64,000 nt of DNA, from positions 248,001-312,000 of the forward strand of contig NZ_UGTA01000001.1 in the NCBI RefSeq assembly GCF_900454895.1, read 5' to 3'. How positions within the stretch are numbered: the stretch's first letter is position 1; every line of letters starts with the position of its first letter. Positions 36,369 to 44,800 of this stretch are shown here, one piece after another. The notes under the pieces were generated by a model. It was not told the DNA's origin. It saw nothing but the letters and a program-made list of their open reading frames with translations, and did not search any database. Both the position numbers and the translations under genes were made by a program. The DNA comes from Phocoenobacter uteri (GTDB lineage Bacteria; Pseudomonadota; Gammaproteobacteria; Enterobacterales; Pasteurellaceae).

Positions 36369-36812
36369 TTATTTAGCGGGAGTTTCAGATTTTTCTTCAA
36401 CAACCGTTGCTGTATCTATTTCATCTTTCTTCTGATCAACCTCAATCTCGGCTTCAACTTTAGTTTCTGCTGGTTGCTCTTCTTTTTTATCATTTTCTAA
36501 TTGTAGTTGATTAAAAAGTTCAATACTATGAGCTTCAGGTAATAATTTTTCTGAACCTTCTGCTAAGTGGGTATACAATTTTTTGTAATCCTTAGCAAGA
36601 GTTGATAAAAGAACAGCACTTTCAGAAAAATGAGCCTCTAGGTGCTGTTTCTGAACTTCTTTTTCTGCTTTTACTTTTTTAAACTCTTTTTCGAGTTTAA
36701 CATGTTTTTTAACACTGCCTTTTGTTAAGCCTAATACAACATAGCCAATAATTAGACCAATAATAAAAGCAATAACAACAGCTGTCCACATTTCGTTTGT
36801 CCAGTTTTGCAT
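36369..36812 (-). CDS. zapG: YhcB/ZapG family (DUF1043) inner-membrane protein
   Basis: This 147-residue protein has one N-terminal membrane helix (about residues 8-30) followed by a coiled coil and an acidic, low-complexity tail rich in Glu, Lys and Val. The family affects cell division and envelope growth. I start it at the ATG at 36812 because GAGGAG lies 6 bases upstream; an earlier in-frame ATG adds 12 residues. It is divergent from rplM. Confidence 0.85.
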   Translation of the reverse strand: MQNWTNEMWTAVVIAFIIGLIIGYVVLGLTKGSVKKHVKLEKEFKKVKAEKEVQKQHLEAHFSESAVLLSTLAKDYKKLYTHLAEGSEKLLPEAHSIELFNQLQLENDKKEEQPAETKVEAEIEVDQKKDEIDTATVVEEKSETPAK

Positions 36813-36905
36813 AGGTGTCTCCTCAATTTGAATAAATAAAAACTGCAATACAGACGCTACAATAACATAATTTGTTCCCTAAAATGAAGATTTTATCTTT
36901 AATTC

Positions 36906-36921
36906 TGTGACATTACCCACA
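36906..36921. promoter_or_regulatory. Possible CRP site upstream of rplM
   Basis: TGTGA-CATTAC-CCACA matches the CRP consensus with one mismatch. It lies just upstream of the rplM -35 box and 94 bases from the zapG start. Confidence 0.35.
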
Positions 36922-36936
36922 AAAATAAAATATCTG

Positions 36937-36965
36937 TTGAGATTTGTCACTAAAATCTGTACAAT
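36937..36965 (+). promoter_or_regulatory. Sigma-70 promoter of rplM-rpsI
   Basis: TTGAGA and TACAAT are separated by 17 bases. The transcript would have a leader of about 135 bases. That leader has short inverted repeats (AATACTCA with TGAGTATT near 37052-37070), which may relate to L13 autoregulation. Confidence 0.65.
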
Positions 36966-37107
36966 TTACAAACCCTGTTTTTGCTTGGTTTTCCCGCCAA
37001 GTAAGCTTTTGTTGAAACAAACTCGAAGGGGTTATGTTTGAACTACTAGGTAATACTCATGTTGAGTATTGGGTTAATAACTATTAAATAATATTGGTAT
37101 TAAATAA

Positions 37108-37536
37108 ATGAAAACTTTTGTAGCAAAACCAGAAACAGTACAACGTGACTGGTATGTAGTAGATGCACAAGGCAAAACATTAGGTCGTTTAGCGACTGAA
37201 ATTGCTCGCCGTCTTCGTGGTAAACATAAACCTGAATATACTCCACACGTGGATACAGGTGATTACATTGTTGTAATCAATGCAGACAAAGTGGCAGTAA
37301 CAGGTAGAAAAGAAAGCGATAAAATCTACTACTGGCACACTGGCTATGTAGGTGGTATTAAACAAGCTACCTTCAAAGAGATGATTCAACGTCGTCCTGA
37401 AGCTGTGATTGAAATTGCGGTTAAAGGTATGTTGCCAAAAGGTCCATTAGGTCGCGCAATGTATCGTAAATTAAAAGTGTATGCAGGTTCTGAACATAAC
37501 CACGCAGCACAACAACCACAAGTTTTAGACATTTAA
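37108..37536 (+). CDS. rplM: 50S ribosomal protein L13
   Basis: This 142-residue protein has the L13 signature GMLPKGPLGRAMYRKLKVY and N-terminal MKTFVAKPETVQRDWYVVDA. It is an early-assembling large-subunit protein and heads the conserved rplM-rpsI operon. Confidence 0.99.
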   Translation: MKTFVAKPETVQRDWYVVDAQGKTLGRLATEIARRLRGKHKPEYTPHVDTGDYIVVINADKVAVTGRKESDKIYYWHTGYVGGIKQATFKEMIQRRPEAVIEIAVKGMLPKGPLGRAMYRKLKVYAGSEHNHAAQQPQVLDI

Positions 37537-37552
37537 TCACGGAGCATAGAAA

Positions 37553-37945
37553 ATGACAGCGAATCAAAACTACGGCACAGGTCGCCGCAAAAGCTCTTCA
37601 GCTCGTGTATTTATCAAACCGGGCAGCGGTAAAATTGAAATCAACAACCGTTCATTAGACGTGTATTTCGGTCGTGAAACCGCACGTATGGTTGTTCGTC
37701 AACCATTAGAGTTAGTTGAATTAACTGATAAATTAGACCTTTACATTACTGTTAAAGGTGGTGGTATTTCTGGTCAAGCAGGTGCGATCCGTCATGGTAT
37801 CACTCGTGCATTGATGGAATATGATGAGTCTTTACGCCCAGCATTACGTGCAGCAGGCTTCGTTACTCGCGATGCTCGTTGCGTTGAACGTAAAAAAGTG
37901 GGTTTACGCAAAGCACGTCGTCGTCCACAATTCTCAAAACGTTAA
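37553..37945 (+). CDS. rpsI: 30S ribosomal protein S9
   Basis: This 130-residue protein has the S9 signature GGGISGQAGAIRHGITRAL and the basic C-terminal tail ending FSKR that reaches the P-site tRNA. It is 16 bases after rplM. Confidence 0.99.
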   Translation: MTANQNYGTGRRKSSSARVFIKPGSGKIEINNRSLDVYFGRETARMVVRQPLELVELTDKLDLYITVKGGGISGQAGAIRHGITRALMEYDESLRPALRAAGFVTRDARCVERKKVGLRKARRRPQFSKR

Positions 37946-37962
37946 TATTATTTTCGTTTTCG

Positions 37963-37990
37963 AAGCAGAGAGAAATCTCTGCTTTTTTTA
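37963..37990 (+). terminator. Terminator of rplM-rpsI
   Basis: The arms AAGCAGAGA and TCTCTGCTT with a 4-base loop are followed by T residues. Confidence 0.85.
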
Positions 37991-38063
37991 TATCTTTATT
38001 TTCTTATGTAAAAAATCTGTTAAAATATCCAACCGAATATTATCTAAACCAAAGGGGTTAATT

Positions 38064-38690
38064 ATGAAAATTGTTGAAGTCAAACACCCACTCGTTAAAC
38101 ATAAATTAGGTTTAATGCGTGCAGCAGACGTAAACACTAAACATTTCCGTGAACTTGCTACAGAGATTGGTAGTTTACTTACTTATGAAGCAACAGCGGA
38201 TTTAGAAACTGAAAAAGTAACCATTGATGGTTGGAATGGCGATGTAGAAGTGGATCGCATTAAAGGTAAAAAAGTAACAGTTGTCCCTATTTTACGTGCT
38301 GGTCTTGGAATGATGGACGGTGTGCTTGAACATATGCCAAGTGCAAGAATCAGTGTTGTAGGAATGTATCGGAATGAAGAAACCTTAGAACCAGTTCCTT
38401 ACTTTCAAAAACTAACAAATGATGTGAGTGAGCGTTTAGCAATTGTAGTTGATCCTATGCTTGCAACAGGTGGATCAATGATTGCTACTATTGATTTGCT
38501 AAAAGCAGCTGGTTGTACAAATATTAAAGTATTGGTTTTAGTTGCTGTGCCAGAAGGAATCGCAGCTCTTGAAAAAGCACACCCAGATATTGAGCTTTAT
38601 ACAGCTTCTATTGATGATCATCTAAATGAGCAAGGATATATCATTCCTGGTCTTGGAGATGCTGGTGATAAGATTTTTGGTACAAAATAA
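38064..38690 (+). CDS. upp: Uracil phosphoribosyltransferase
   Basis: This 208-residue protein has the PRPP-binding motif DPMLATGGSMIAT and the family N-terminus MKIVEVKHPLVKHKLG. It makes UMP from uracil in salvage. AAAGGGG lies 7 bases before the ATG at 38064; upstream in-frame codons run back into rpsI and are not part of this gene. Confidence 0.97.
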   Translation: MKIVEVKHPLVKHKLGLMRAADVNTKHFRELATEIGSLLTYEATADLETEKVTIDGWNGDVEVDRIKGKKVTVVPILRAGLGMMDGVLEHMPSARISVVGMYRNEETLEPVPYFQKLTNDVSERLAIVVDPMLATGGSMIATIDLLKAAGCTNIKVLVLVAVPEGIAALEKAHPDIELYTASIDDHLNEQGYIIPGLGDAGDKIFGTK

Positions 38691-38734
38691 TCTCAATAAT
38701 TACCATAAATTAAAATTAACAAAACTATAATTAT

Positions 38735-38788
38735 AAGCGGTTAAATTTTTTATTCTTTTTGCAAATTTTAATAAAAATTAAACCGCTT
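38735..38788. terminator. Inverted uptake-sequence pair between upp and lysO
   Basis: AAGCGGTTAAATTT and AAATTAAACCGCTT face each other around an AT-rich loop. The pair lies between two convergent genes and can form a hairpin, so it probably acts as a shared terminator. Confidence 0.65.
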
Positions 38789-38789
38789 T

Positions 38790-39701
38790 TTATTGACTGA
38801 GTCCAATAAAAAAAGAAAGAAGAAGTGGCACGGCAATGTTGATAATAAATCCAAAACTAATCGCTAGCGGAACAACTTGTGTGCCACCTGATTTTTGGAT
38901 TATTGGTAAACTGACATCAAGAGACGTCGCCGCCCCTAATCCCACAGCAGTAGAAGGAAAGCGTGACATAAAGAAAGGGATAGTAAATAAACAGTAAAGC
39001 TCACGAGAAAGATCGTTGAAAAAAGCGGTTGAACCAGCGATTGCTCCCCAAGTATCGCCAATTAAGGTGCTGGAAAGGGAATACCAGCCCAAGCCTGACG
39101 CAAAGGTTAAGCCTTTTATCAATGAAAAATTGCAAAAAGTAGCAATAATTACACCGCTTATCATCGCACTAATCAGCATCACGATAGACAGTTGAATACC
39201 TCTTTTATTCATAAAAACTTCTGCTAGTGGAATGCCACTGTTTCTAAGCTGAATGCCTACACAGAAAATCATTATAACCAAAGGATAGACGCTTAAATGC
39301 GATGAAAATGTGATGAAATCTTTTAATAGAAAACTAACAATTCCGCCCAGTAACACCATTGAACAGAGTAAACTTGATTCAAAGAGCAGTTTTAAGCGAG
39401 AAGGAAGTGGTTCATTACTTTGAATTTCTAGGCGATAAGGCATTAAAAATTCAAAGAGTAATAAACAAGTAATGTTACAACCTTGAACGATTACACTCAT
39501 CATAAAAGCGGTGTAACCAATTTGGGGTAAAATGGTAGTAAGATTATCAAGCTGTCCAAGTGAACAGCCCATAAAAAATAGAATAAAATAAAGACAGGTC
39601 ATTAAAATACGATTTATTATCACCAGTTTTTCAGCTTGGTTAAATTTAATTAAATAGCCAAAGAAAAGTGGAAAAAAGACAATAGATAAACCGTATAACA
39701 T
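38790..39701 (-). CDS. lysO: LysO-family lysine exporter
   Basis: This 303-residue protein has about eight membrane helices and the LysO/YbjE motif region FASGLGWYSLSSTLI and SRELYCLFTIPF. LysO exports L-lysine and its toxic analogue. It starts 11 bases after pepB, so lysine freed from peptides by PepB may be exported when in excess. Confidence 0.85.
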   Translation of the reverse strand: MLYGLSIVFFPLFFGYLIKFNQAEKLVIINRILMTCLYFILFFMGCSLGQLDNLTTILPQIGYTAFMMSVIVQGCNITCLLLFEFLMPYRLEIQSNEPLPSRLKLLFESSLLCSMVLLGGIVSFLLKDFITFSSHLSVYPLVIMIFCVGIQLRNSGIPLAEVFMNKRGIQLSIVMLISAMISGVIIATFCNFSLIKGLTFASGLGWYSLSSTLIGDTWGAIAGSTAFFNDLSRELYCLFTIPFFMSRFPSTAVGLGAATSLDVSLPIIQKSGGTQVVPLAISFGFIINIAVPLLLSFFIGLSQ

Positions 39702-39712
39702 TTTTTAGCTCA

Positions 39713-40993
39713 CTATAATTTCAACAATAAATTTGCTAGCGTTTTTACCCCAATGCCAGTCGCCCCGGTTGCCCATAAATCGTTTGGCGATTTACGGAAA
39801 GTGGCTGAGCAATCAATGTGTAGCCAGTTTTGAGCATAATCTTTCACAAAATAAGATAAGAATGCGGTCGCTGTACTCGCCCCAGCCCCAACACCAGCAG
39901 GTAATGAGCCCACATTTGCAATATCTGCAAAAGAGGAAGCGGTCTGATTTCGATGGAATTCTTCAAAAGGTAAACGCCAGAATTTCTCGTGTTCTATTTT
40001 CGCTGAATCGAATAATTTTTCAACTAAATTATCATCAATCGATAACACACTGTGATAATCATTGCCCACTGCCACTTTTGCTGCACCTGTTAGTGTCGCA
40101 CAGTCAATAATATAGCTTGGATTTTGCTTATCCGCTTCAATCAAACCGTCCGCTAACACTAAACGTCCTTCGGCGTCAGTATTTAACACTTCCACAGACA
40201 CGCCATTACTATAATGGATAATGTCGCCCAATTTCATTGCTTGACCATTGATTGAGTTTTCAGCACAGCATAAATAGAGTTTTACACGCTGTTTCAAACC
40301 ACGAGAAATAGCTAATCCTAACGCCCCTGTGACTAAGGCCGCTCCCCCCATATCGGTTCGCATTGTTTCCATTGAACTACTCGGTTTTAAACTGTAACCA
40401 CCTGTATCAAACGTAATTCCTTTACCTACTAAACACGCTGTGACAGGGGCTTTTTCATCGCCTGTTGGATTGTAATCTAGTTGCAACATCGCAGGTTGAT
40501 TAACCGCCCCTTTACCGACATTCCAAATGCCTTGATAGCCCTGTGTTTTCAGTTCATCGCCACAAATAATTTTTGTAGATACATTCTCTGGATTTGCAAT
40601 TTCTTGGATAAATTCAACCGCTTTGCTTGCCAAAACTTCAGGAGTAACCACATCAGAAGGGGCATTGATGATCTCTTTGGTAAACTGGCTACATTTAATG
40701 CGTGCGTTTAATTCTTGTTGTTCTTGTTCAACAAGTTCAGGGAACTGAATTTCGCCTTTATTTTTAACACTCACAAAACCTTGTTGAAATGCCCAACATT
40801 CTTCTAATTTCCACTCATCGCCCATTAACATCGCAAGGCTAATACCTTGATTTTTAATTTTTCTCGCTGCCTGTTGAATGCTCGTTAAAGCGTCTTTTTT
40901 CAAGTGAATTGTCGCCCCTTTATCATTAAAGGATACTAACGCATTATTGCCCCATTGTTCTGGTGCGACATCTTGTGATAAATAAATATTCAT
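39713..40993 (-). CDS. pepB: Peptidase B (M17 leucine aminopeptidase family)
   Basis: This 426-residue protein has the metal-site lysine motif VGKGITFDTGGYSLK and the family signature NTDAEGRLVLADGL. Length and N-terminus match E. coli PepB rather than the longer PepA. It removes N-terminal residues from peptides in the cytoplasm. A PepA paralogue lies at the right edge of this window. It is followed by lysO. Confidence 0.95.
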   Translation of the reverse strand: MNIYLSQDVAPEQWGNNALVSFNDKGATIHLKKDALTSIQQAARKIKNQGISLAMLMGDEWKLEECWAFQQGFVSVKNKGEIQFPELVEQEQQELNARIKCSQFTKEIINAPSDVVTPEVLASKAVEFIQEIANPENVSTKIICGDELKTQGYQGIWNVGKGAVNQPAMLQLDYNPTGDEKAPVTACLVGKGITFDTGGYSLKPSSSMETMRTDMGGAALVTGALGLAISRGLKQRVKLYLCCAENSINGQAMKLGDIIHYSNGVSVEVLNTDAEGRLVLADGLIEADKQNPSYIIDCATLTGAAKVAVGNDYHSVLSIDDNLVEKLFDSAKIEHEKFWRLPFEEFHRNQTASSFADIANVGSLPAGVGAGASTATAFLSYFVKDYAQNWLHIDCSATFRKSPNDLWATGATGIGVKTLANLLLKL

Positions 40994-41028
40994 TGTTCCC
41001 CTCCCTTTATATTCCTAGCAGATATGGT

Positions 41029-41278
41029 GGGAGCATATTCCATTCGCTACGCTCATTCAATGCTCCCCTACAATATTTTAAAATAATAATTACTCATTTA
41101 CTTATTATTCTATTTGTTCATTAACGTAGGGGAGTATTAGCAAACTTGTTTGCGTATATGCTCCCGTTGCTCGATACTTCAATTTAGAAAAAATCTAATG
41201 CTATGATTGACGGGAGTATATTCCATTCGCTATGCTCACTCAATGCTCCCCTACAGTACTTTAAAATAATAATTACTC
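41029..41278. repeat. Composite palindromic intergenic repeat
   Basis: Two 67-base copies (41029-41095 and 41212-41278) start GGGAGCATATTCCATTCGCT or GGGAGTATATTCCATTCGCT and end with the same AATAATTACTC tail. Each is itself an inverted repeat (GGGAGCAT with ATGCTCCC). Between them, GTAGGGGAGTATTAGCAAAC and its partner GTTTGCGTATATGCTCCC form a third, related palindrome with a different core (GCAAACTTGTTTGC). The second copy reaches into the hslO stop codon. It looks like a dispersed repeat family. Confidence 0.7.
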
Positions 41279-42166
41279 GCTCGCTTGCTGTTTTAATTCT
41301 TTAATCGCTTTTTCATCAAAGAAATATTGTGTGCCGCAGCATTCGCATTGCATATCGATTACGCCTTGTTTGGCTTCGAGCATTTCTGAGATTTCTTCAT
41401 CAGATACTAATAATAATGCACCGCCAGAACGCTCTCTTGAACAGCCACATTTAAAGCTGACGCTTTGTGGTTCGAATACTTCAACGGTTTCTTCGTGGTA
41501 TAAACGGAATAATAATTCTTGTGCTGGTAGCCCAAAAATTTCTTCATTTTTAATGGTTGATGTTAGGGTGGCTAGATGATCAAAATCATCAGGTGTACCT
41601 GTGCCATCTGGCATAATTTGAAGTAACATTCCGGCACCGACTGCTTGACCATTAAACTCGCCAACACGAATAATTAACTGGGTTTGCAGTTGCTCTGAAC
41701 GTGTAAAATATTCTTCTAAGCATTCTGTGATTGTTGGTTTATCTAATGCGATAACACCTTGATAACGCTCGCCATTTTCAGGAATTACAGAAATAATCAA
41801 TACTGCTTTTTCGCCAACCATTTGTTGCAACGTTGCATCGTCAGCAATTTCGCCGTCCACACGTGCTAAGGCACGCATTTGTTGTTTGTCGTTGCCATTT
41901 ACGACCGCTAATTTTAAAGCTCCATCGCCGCCTTGAATTTGAACGGTAATCGTTCCTTCAAATTTCAATGTTGCTGTAAATAAACTGGTTGCCACCAACA
42001 TTTCGCCCAATAAATTTTGGACTGGCTTTGGATAATGGTGGGTGTTTAGGGTTTCCGTAAAAGTATTGTTTAAACGTAACCACTGCCCACGCACGGCACG
42101 ATTTTGGAATAAATAGCGATAAAGTTTATCATTATCTTGAATATAATCTTGTTGTGTTAAAGTCAT
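41273..42166 (-). CDS. hslO: Redox-regulated chaperone Hsp33
   Basis: This 297-residue protein has the C-terminal zinc cysteines C-x-C (CGCSRE) and C-x2-C (CECCGTQYFF). They form disulfides under oxidation and switch on holdase activity. Its start overlaps the hslR stop by 4 bases, and its stop codon lies inside a copy of the intergenic repeat. Confidence 0.96.
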   Translation of the reverse strand: MTLTQQDYIQDNDKLYRYLFQNRAVRGQWLRLNNTFTETLNTHHYPKPVQNLLGEMLVATSLFTATLKFEGTITVQIQGGDGALKLAVVNGNDKQQMRALARVDGEIADDATLQQMVGEKAVLIISVIPENGERYQGVIALDKPTITECLEEYFTRSEQLQTQLIIRVGEFNGQAVGAGMLLQIMPDGTGTPDDFDHLATLTSTIKNEEIFGLPAQELLFRLYHEETVEVFEPQSVSFKCGCSRERSGGALLLVSDEEISEMLEAKQGVIDMQCECCGTQYFFDEKAIKELKQQASE

Positions 42167-42591
42167 TCTATCTCCGAGTGTTTGAATTTAATTAAATCAC
42201 GACGCTCTTTTTTGTTAGGGCGTCTGTCAGGGTGTGGCATTGAAAGATAATTCATTTTTCGAGCCAATGCCATTTTTTCTCTTTTTTCGATACTTTGAGC
42301 TGTTTCTTGATACAATTTTTGGGCTTCTGGTGCACCTTTTCGCTGATCGCTGATTTCAAGCACTTCTACCTCTTTTTCATCATTACCTTGACGTAAAATG
42401 ATTTTTGCACCAATCTCCACAGCTTTGCTCGATTTAATCCGTTGCCCATTATAATGCACTTTCCCGCCCTCGATCATCGATTTTGCGATGGTTCGAGTTT
42501 TGTAAAAACGTGCCGCCCAAAGCCATTTATCTAAGCGGATCTCATCAGGAATTTCTCTGCCTTTTTTCTGTTTTTGCTGTGCTTTTCTCAT
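42163..42591 (-). CDS. hslR: Ribosome-associated heat shock protein Hsp15
   Basis: This 142-residue protein has an S4 RNA-binding domain (RLDKWLWAARFYKTRTIAK, about residues 18-36) and a basic C-terminus. Hsp15 binds free 50S subunits that carry stranded nascent chains. I start it at the ATG at 42591, which fits the family; an upstream in-frame ATG adds 17 hydrophobic residues with no family match. The hslR-hslO order is conserved. Confidence 0.93.
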   Translation of the reverse strand: MRKAQQKQKKGREIPDEIRLDKWLWAARFYKTRTIAKSMIEGGKVHYNGQRIKSSKAVEIGAKIILRQGNDEKEVEVLEISDQRKGAPEAQKLYQETAQSIEKREKMALARKMNYLSMPHPDRRPNKKERRDLIKFKHSEIE

Positions 42592-42724
42592 AATTGTCCA
42601 TATAGCATAATGTAAAAGTATCGTGTTAGTTATCAGAATCAATCGTTTTGGGATCTTATTAGAAATCAGACAATTTGTAAATTTTGATCTTTATTCTACC
42701 GCTTAACTGCCGATAAAACAGGAA

Positions 42725-42994
42725 CTAAATTTTCGTTGTTGGCTTATTTAAGATTTGGGTTAGTTTATCAATGATATTTTTAGGGTCAAGCTCTAACACT
42801 TCACAATATTGAATAAACTCAATAATATCCAAGCGGCGATCCCCTGTTTCTATTTTTCCAATCAAAGAATAAACCACGCCCATTTTTTCTGCTAATGCAC
42901 GTTGTGAAAGACCGAGCTGTTTTCTCTGGTCGGTAAATAATTCCCGTAACCATTGTTGCTCGTAAGAATGTATAGATGATCGTAATTTTTTCAT
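42725..42994 (-). CDS. Xre-family helix-turn-helix regulator
   Basis: This 89-residue protein is almost wholly an HTH domain (RKQLGLSQRALAEKMGV, then YSLIGKIETGDRRLD, about residues 24-56). It is divergent from a two-lipoprotein cluster with paired palindromes between them, so it probably represses itself and the cluster. Such small Xre regulators are common on mobile elements. Confidence 0.88.
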   Translation of the reverse strand: MKKLRSSIHSYEQQWLRELFTDQRKQLGLSQRALAEKMGVVYSLIGKIETGDRRLDIIEFIQYCEVLELDPKNIIDKLTQILNKPTTKI

Positions 42995-42995
42995 T

Positions 42996-43039
42996 GCACC
43001 TATTTTAGGTTCAAGTTAAAACGCACCTGTTTTAGGTGC
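42996..43039. promoter_or_regulatory. Paired operators of the Xre regulator
   Basis: GCACCTGTTTTAGGTGC (43023-43039) is a perfect palindrome apart from its AT core. GCACCTATTTTAGGTTC (42996-43012) is a second copy with one half-site mismatch. The 27-base spacing puts the two on nearly the same DNA face. One abuts the xre start, the other lies just before the lipoprotein ribosome site. Confidence 0.8.
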
Positions 43040-43059
43040 AAAAATCATAAGGAGAATTT

Positions 43060-43386
43060 ATGAAAAAATTAGCGTTACTTACAGCAATTTCAATGCTAAC
43101 GGCTTGTGGAACAATCGGAAACACGATCATTTCTGATCAGTCACTACAAGATAAAGCTGCTTTCGCTTTAAACACCACAAGTGATAAAGTCAAAATCTCC
43201 CACCGTAATGGTGGGATTGATGATATTCGTTTTGTGGCGAGTGTAGGGAGAAAATCTTATCAGTGCTACATCACAACAGTAGCAGGTGTTGTGTCGTCTG
43301 ATGCAATTTGCTCGGGAAGTCGTAGTGTAAAACAAAAGCATAATTCAAACTGTAATGCGTTATTACGTGCAGCGGGACGTTGTTAG
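43060..43386 (+). CDS. Small cysteine-containing lipoprotein, unknown function
   Basis: This 108-residue protein has a lipoprotein signal ending LTAC (lipidated C16). Four more cysteines lie in the C-terminal half, enough for two disulfides in the periplasm. GGAG lies 6 bases before the ATG. I do not recognise the family. It is the first gene of a three-gene cluster controlled by the paired Xre operators, and is 10 bases from the next gene. Confidence 0.8.
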   Translation: MKKLALLTAISMLTACGTIGNTIISDQSLQDKAAFALNTTSDKVKISHRNGGIDDIRFVASVGRKSYQCYITTVAGVVSSDAICSGSRSVKQKHNSNCNALLRAAGRC

Positions 43387-43396
43387 GGAGAAAGCG

Positions 43397-44302
43397 ATGA
43401 AAAAATCAATTTTATTCTTGGGTTTGTCAACATTGGTGCTTACTGGTTGTTCTGAAAAGGATAAAGCTTATTATTTATCTCATATTGATGATGCGAAAAC
43501 TAAATTTAAACAGTGTGAAAAACGGATGTTTGAAGCAATGTCTTCAAGAGATCAGGAAAAGTTTGAAGCCGTAGGAAAAGATAAAGAGTGTGTAGCAGCT
43601 GAACAAGCACTTCGTGAAGATCGCAAAATTCAAGCGGAAAAAAAACGTTTGGAAGAAGAGGCATTACAGAAAGCTGAAGTTTCCAAAGCTCGTAAACAGC
43701 TCGATAAAAAATTTGCAAATTTAGATTGGAAAGAGACCGCTTATCAATATGTGAATAGCGATTGTGCGAAGAAATTTTTTATTGCCCCTAATAATTATGA
43801 ATGCCGAGCTTTTAAAGAAATATATGATGAAAAAGCAGAGCAAGGTAAACAGGAATTATTAAAAAATTCATTAGAGCAGTTAGTTACCTCAAAGAAAGCG
43901 TATTGTTCAAAAGATCAAAGACGTTATTCAGCTTGTGATATTTGGAAATCAGCCGTGAAAGAGCAGAGTAAGGTGGAATTTTCAGCATTAGATTTTGATC
44001 AATTACATCGTCAAAGTAATAAATATTGTAACTATGGCTCTCAATATTATGACGCTTGTTCAACGCTCGAAGAGGTGGCAAGAGAAAAAGAAAATATGAT
44101 TATAGATCAATATGTTAAAAATTATGAATCCTTAAAGAAAGATTACAATCAATGCGTGACAAAACTTGCCAAGATTGGTGATAGCTATAAAGTTTATAAA
44201 CAACGAGCGGAAATAGCGGAAAATTATCCTTGCCCCCAAGCACATTTGGCTCGTCTCAAATTGGGCTTACCTTTTGATAATTTTAAAACTTTGATGGATT
44301 AA
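43397..44302 (+). CDS. EexN-like lipoprotein with repeated cysteine pairs
   Basis: This 301-residue protein has a lipoprotein signal ending LTGC. The next 50 residues (AYYLSHIDDAKTKFKQC, later KDKECVAAEQAL) resemble EexN-family entry-exclusion lipoproteins of conjugative plasmids. Three later segments repeat a Cys-x10-12-Cys pattern (DCAKKFFIAPNNYECRAF; YCSKDQRRYSACDIW; YCNYGSQYYDACSTL), making it much longer than classical EexN. I start it at the ATG at 43397 with GGGAG upstream. Function is unknown; surface exclusion is only a guess. Confidence 0.65.
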   Translation: MKKSILFLGLSTLVLTGCSEKDKAYYLSHIDDAKTKFKQCEKRMFEAMSSRDQEKFEAVGKDKECVAAEQALREDRKIQAEKKRLEEEALQKAEVSKARKQLDKKFANLDWKETAYQYVNSDCAKKFFIAPNNYECRAFKEIYDEKAEQGKQELLKNSLEQLVTSKKAYCSKDQRRYSACDIWKSAVKEQSKVEFSALDFDQLHRQSNKYCNYGSQYYDACSTLEEVAREKENMIIDQYVKNYESLKKDYNQCVTKLAKIGDSYKVYKQRAEIAENYPCPQAHLARLKLGLPFDNFKTLMD

Positions 44303-44331
44303 CTTTTTACTTTAAAAAATAGGAGAAAATT

Positions 44332-44712
44332 ATGAGCAATTTTTTATCAAAAACATTTGGTGGATTATCACGAGCTTACTACATCAGACAATTTTTATTT
44401 GGTTTGATTTTTTGTGTGATGTTGGGAAGTGGTGTATTTTCAACAGGAAAAATGGATCAAATTATTGCAAGTACTATTGGTTGTTTGGTTTTAAATATAC
44501 TTTATCCTTATTCTCGTTTTGTTTATGAGAGTGCGGTCAACTATATTATGGGCGAAAATGCTTTTTTTACAGATATTAAACTATTTCTAATTATTAAATT
44601 TATTACAATGTTTATTTGCTGGGCTTTTTCATTTGCGATTGCTCCAATCGGCTTGGCTTATCTTTATTTCTATCACTCCAAGCAAGAAAAAGAATTAGCA
44701 AAATCAGAGTAA
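44332..44712 (+). CDS. Small inner-membrane protein, unknown function
   Basis: This 126-residue protein has three likely membrane helices (about residues 18-36, 44-62 and 80-112) and a charged tail. AGGAG lies before the ATG. It closes the Xre-controlled cluster. I do not recognise the family. Confidence 0.75.
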   Translation: MSNFLSKTFGGLSRAYYIRQFLFGLIFCVMLGSGVFSTGKMDQIIASTIGCLVLNILYPYSRFVYESAVNYIMGENAFFTDIKLFLIIKFITMFICWAFSFAIAPIGLAYLYFYHSKQEKELAKSE

Positions 44713-44735
44713 AATTTGTTAATGCCATTCAATAA

Positions 44736-44780
44736 ACAAGCGGTCATATTTTGTAAAAGATTTGCAAAATATGACCGCTT
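44736..44780. terminator. Perfect inverted uptake-sequence pair between the cluster and glnS
   Basis: AAGCGGTCATATTTTG and CAAAATATGACCGCTT are perfect 16-bp complements with an 11-base loop. The left arm starts as the full ACAAGCGGTCA. It lies between convergent genes and is an uptake-signal terminator. Confidence 0.8.
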
Positions 44781-44800
44781 TAATCATTGTTAAAAAAGAA

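Noticed and set aside
37821..38063. Upstream extension of upp into rpsI
   Set aside because: It overlaps rpsI out of frame and crosses a terminator; the ATG at 38064 has a good ribosome site and matches the family start.
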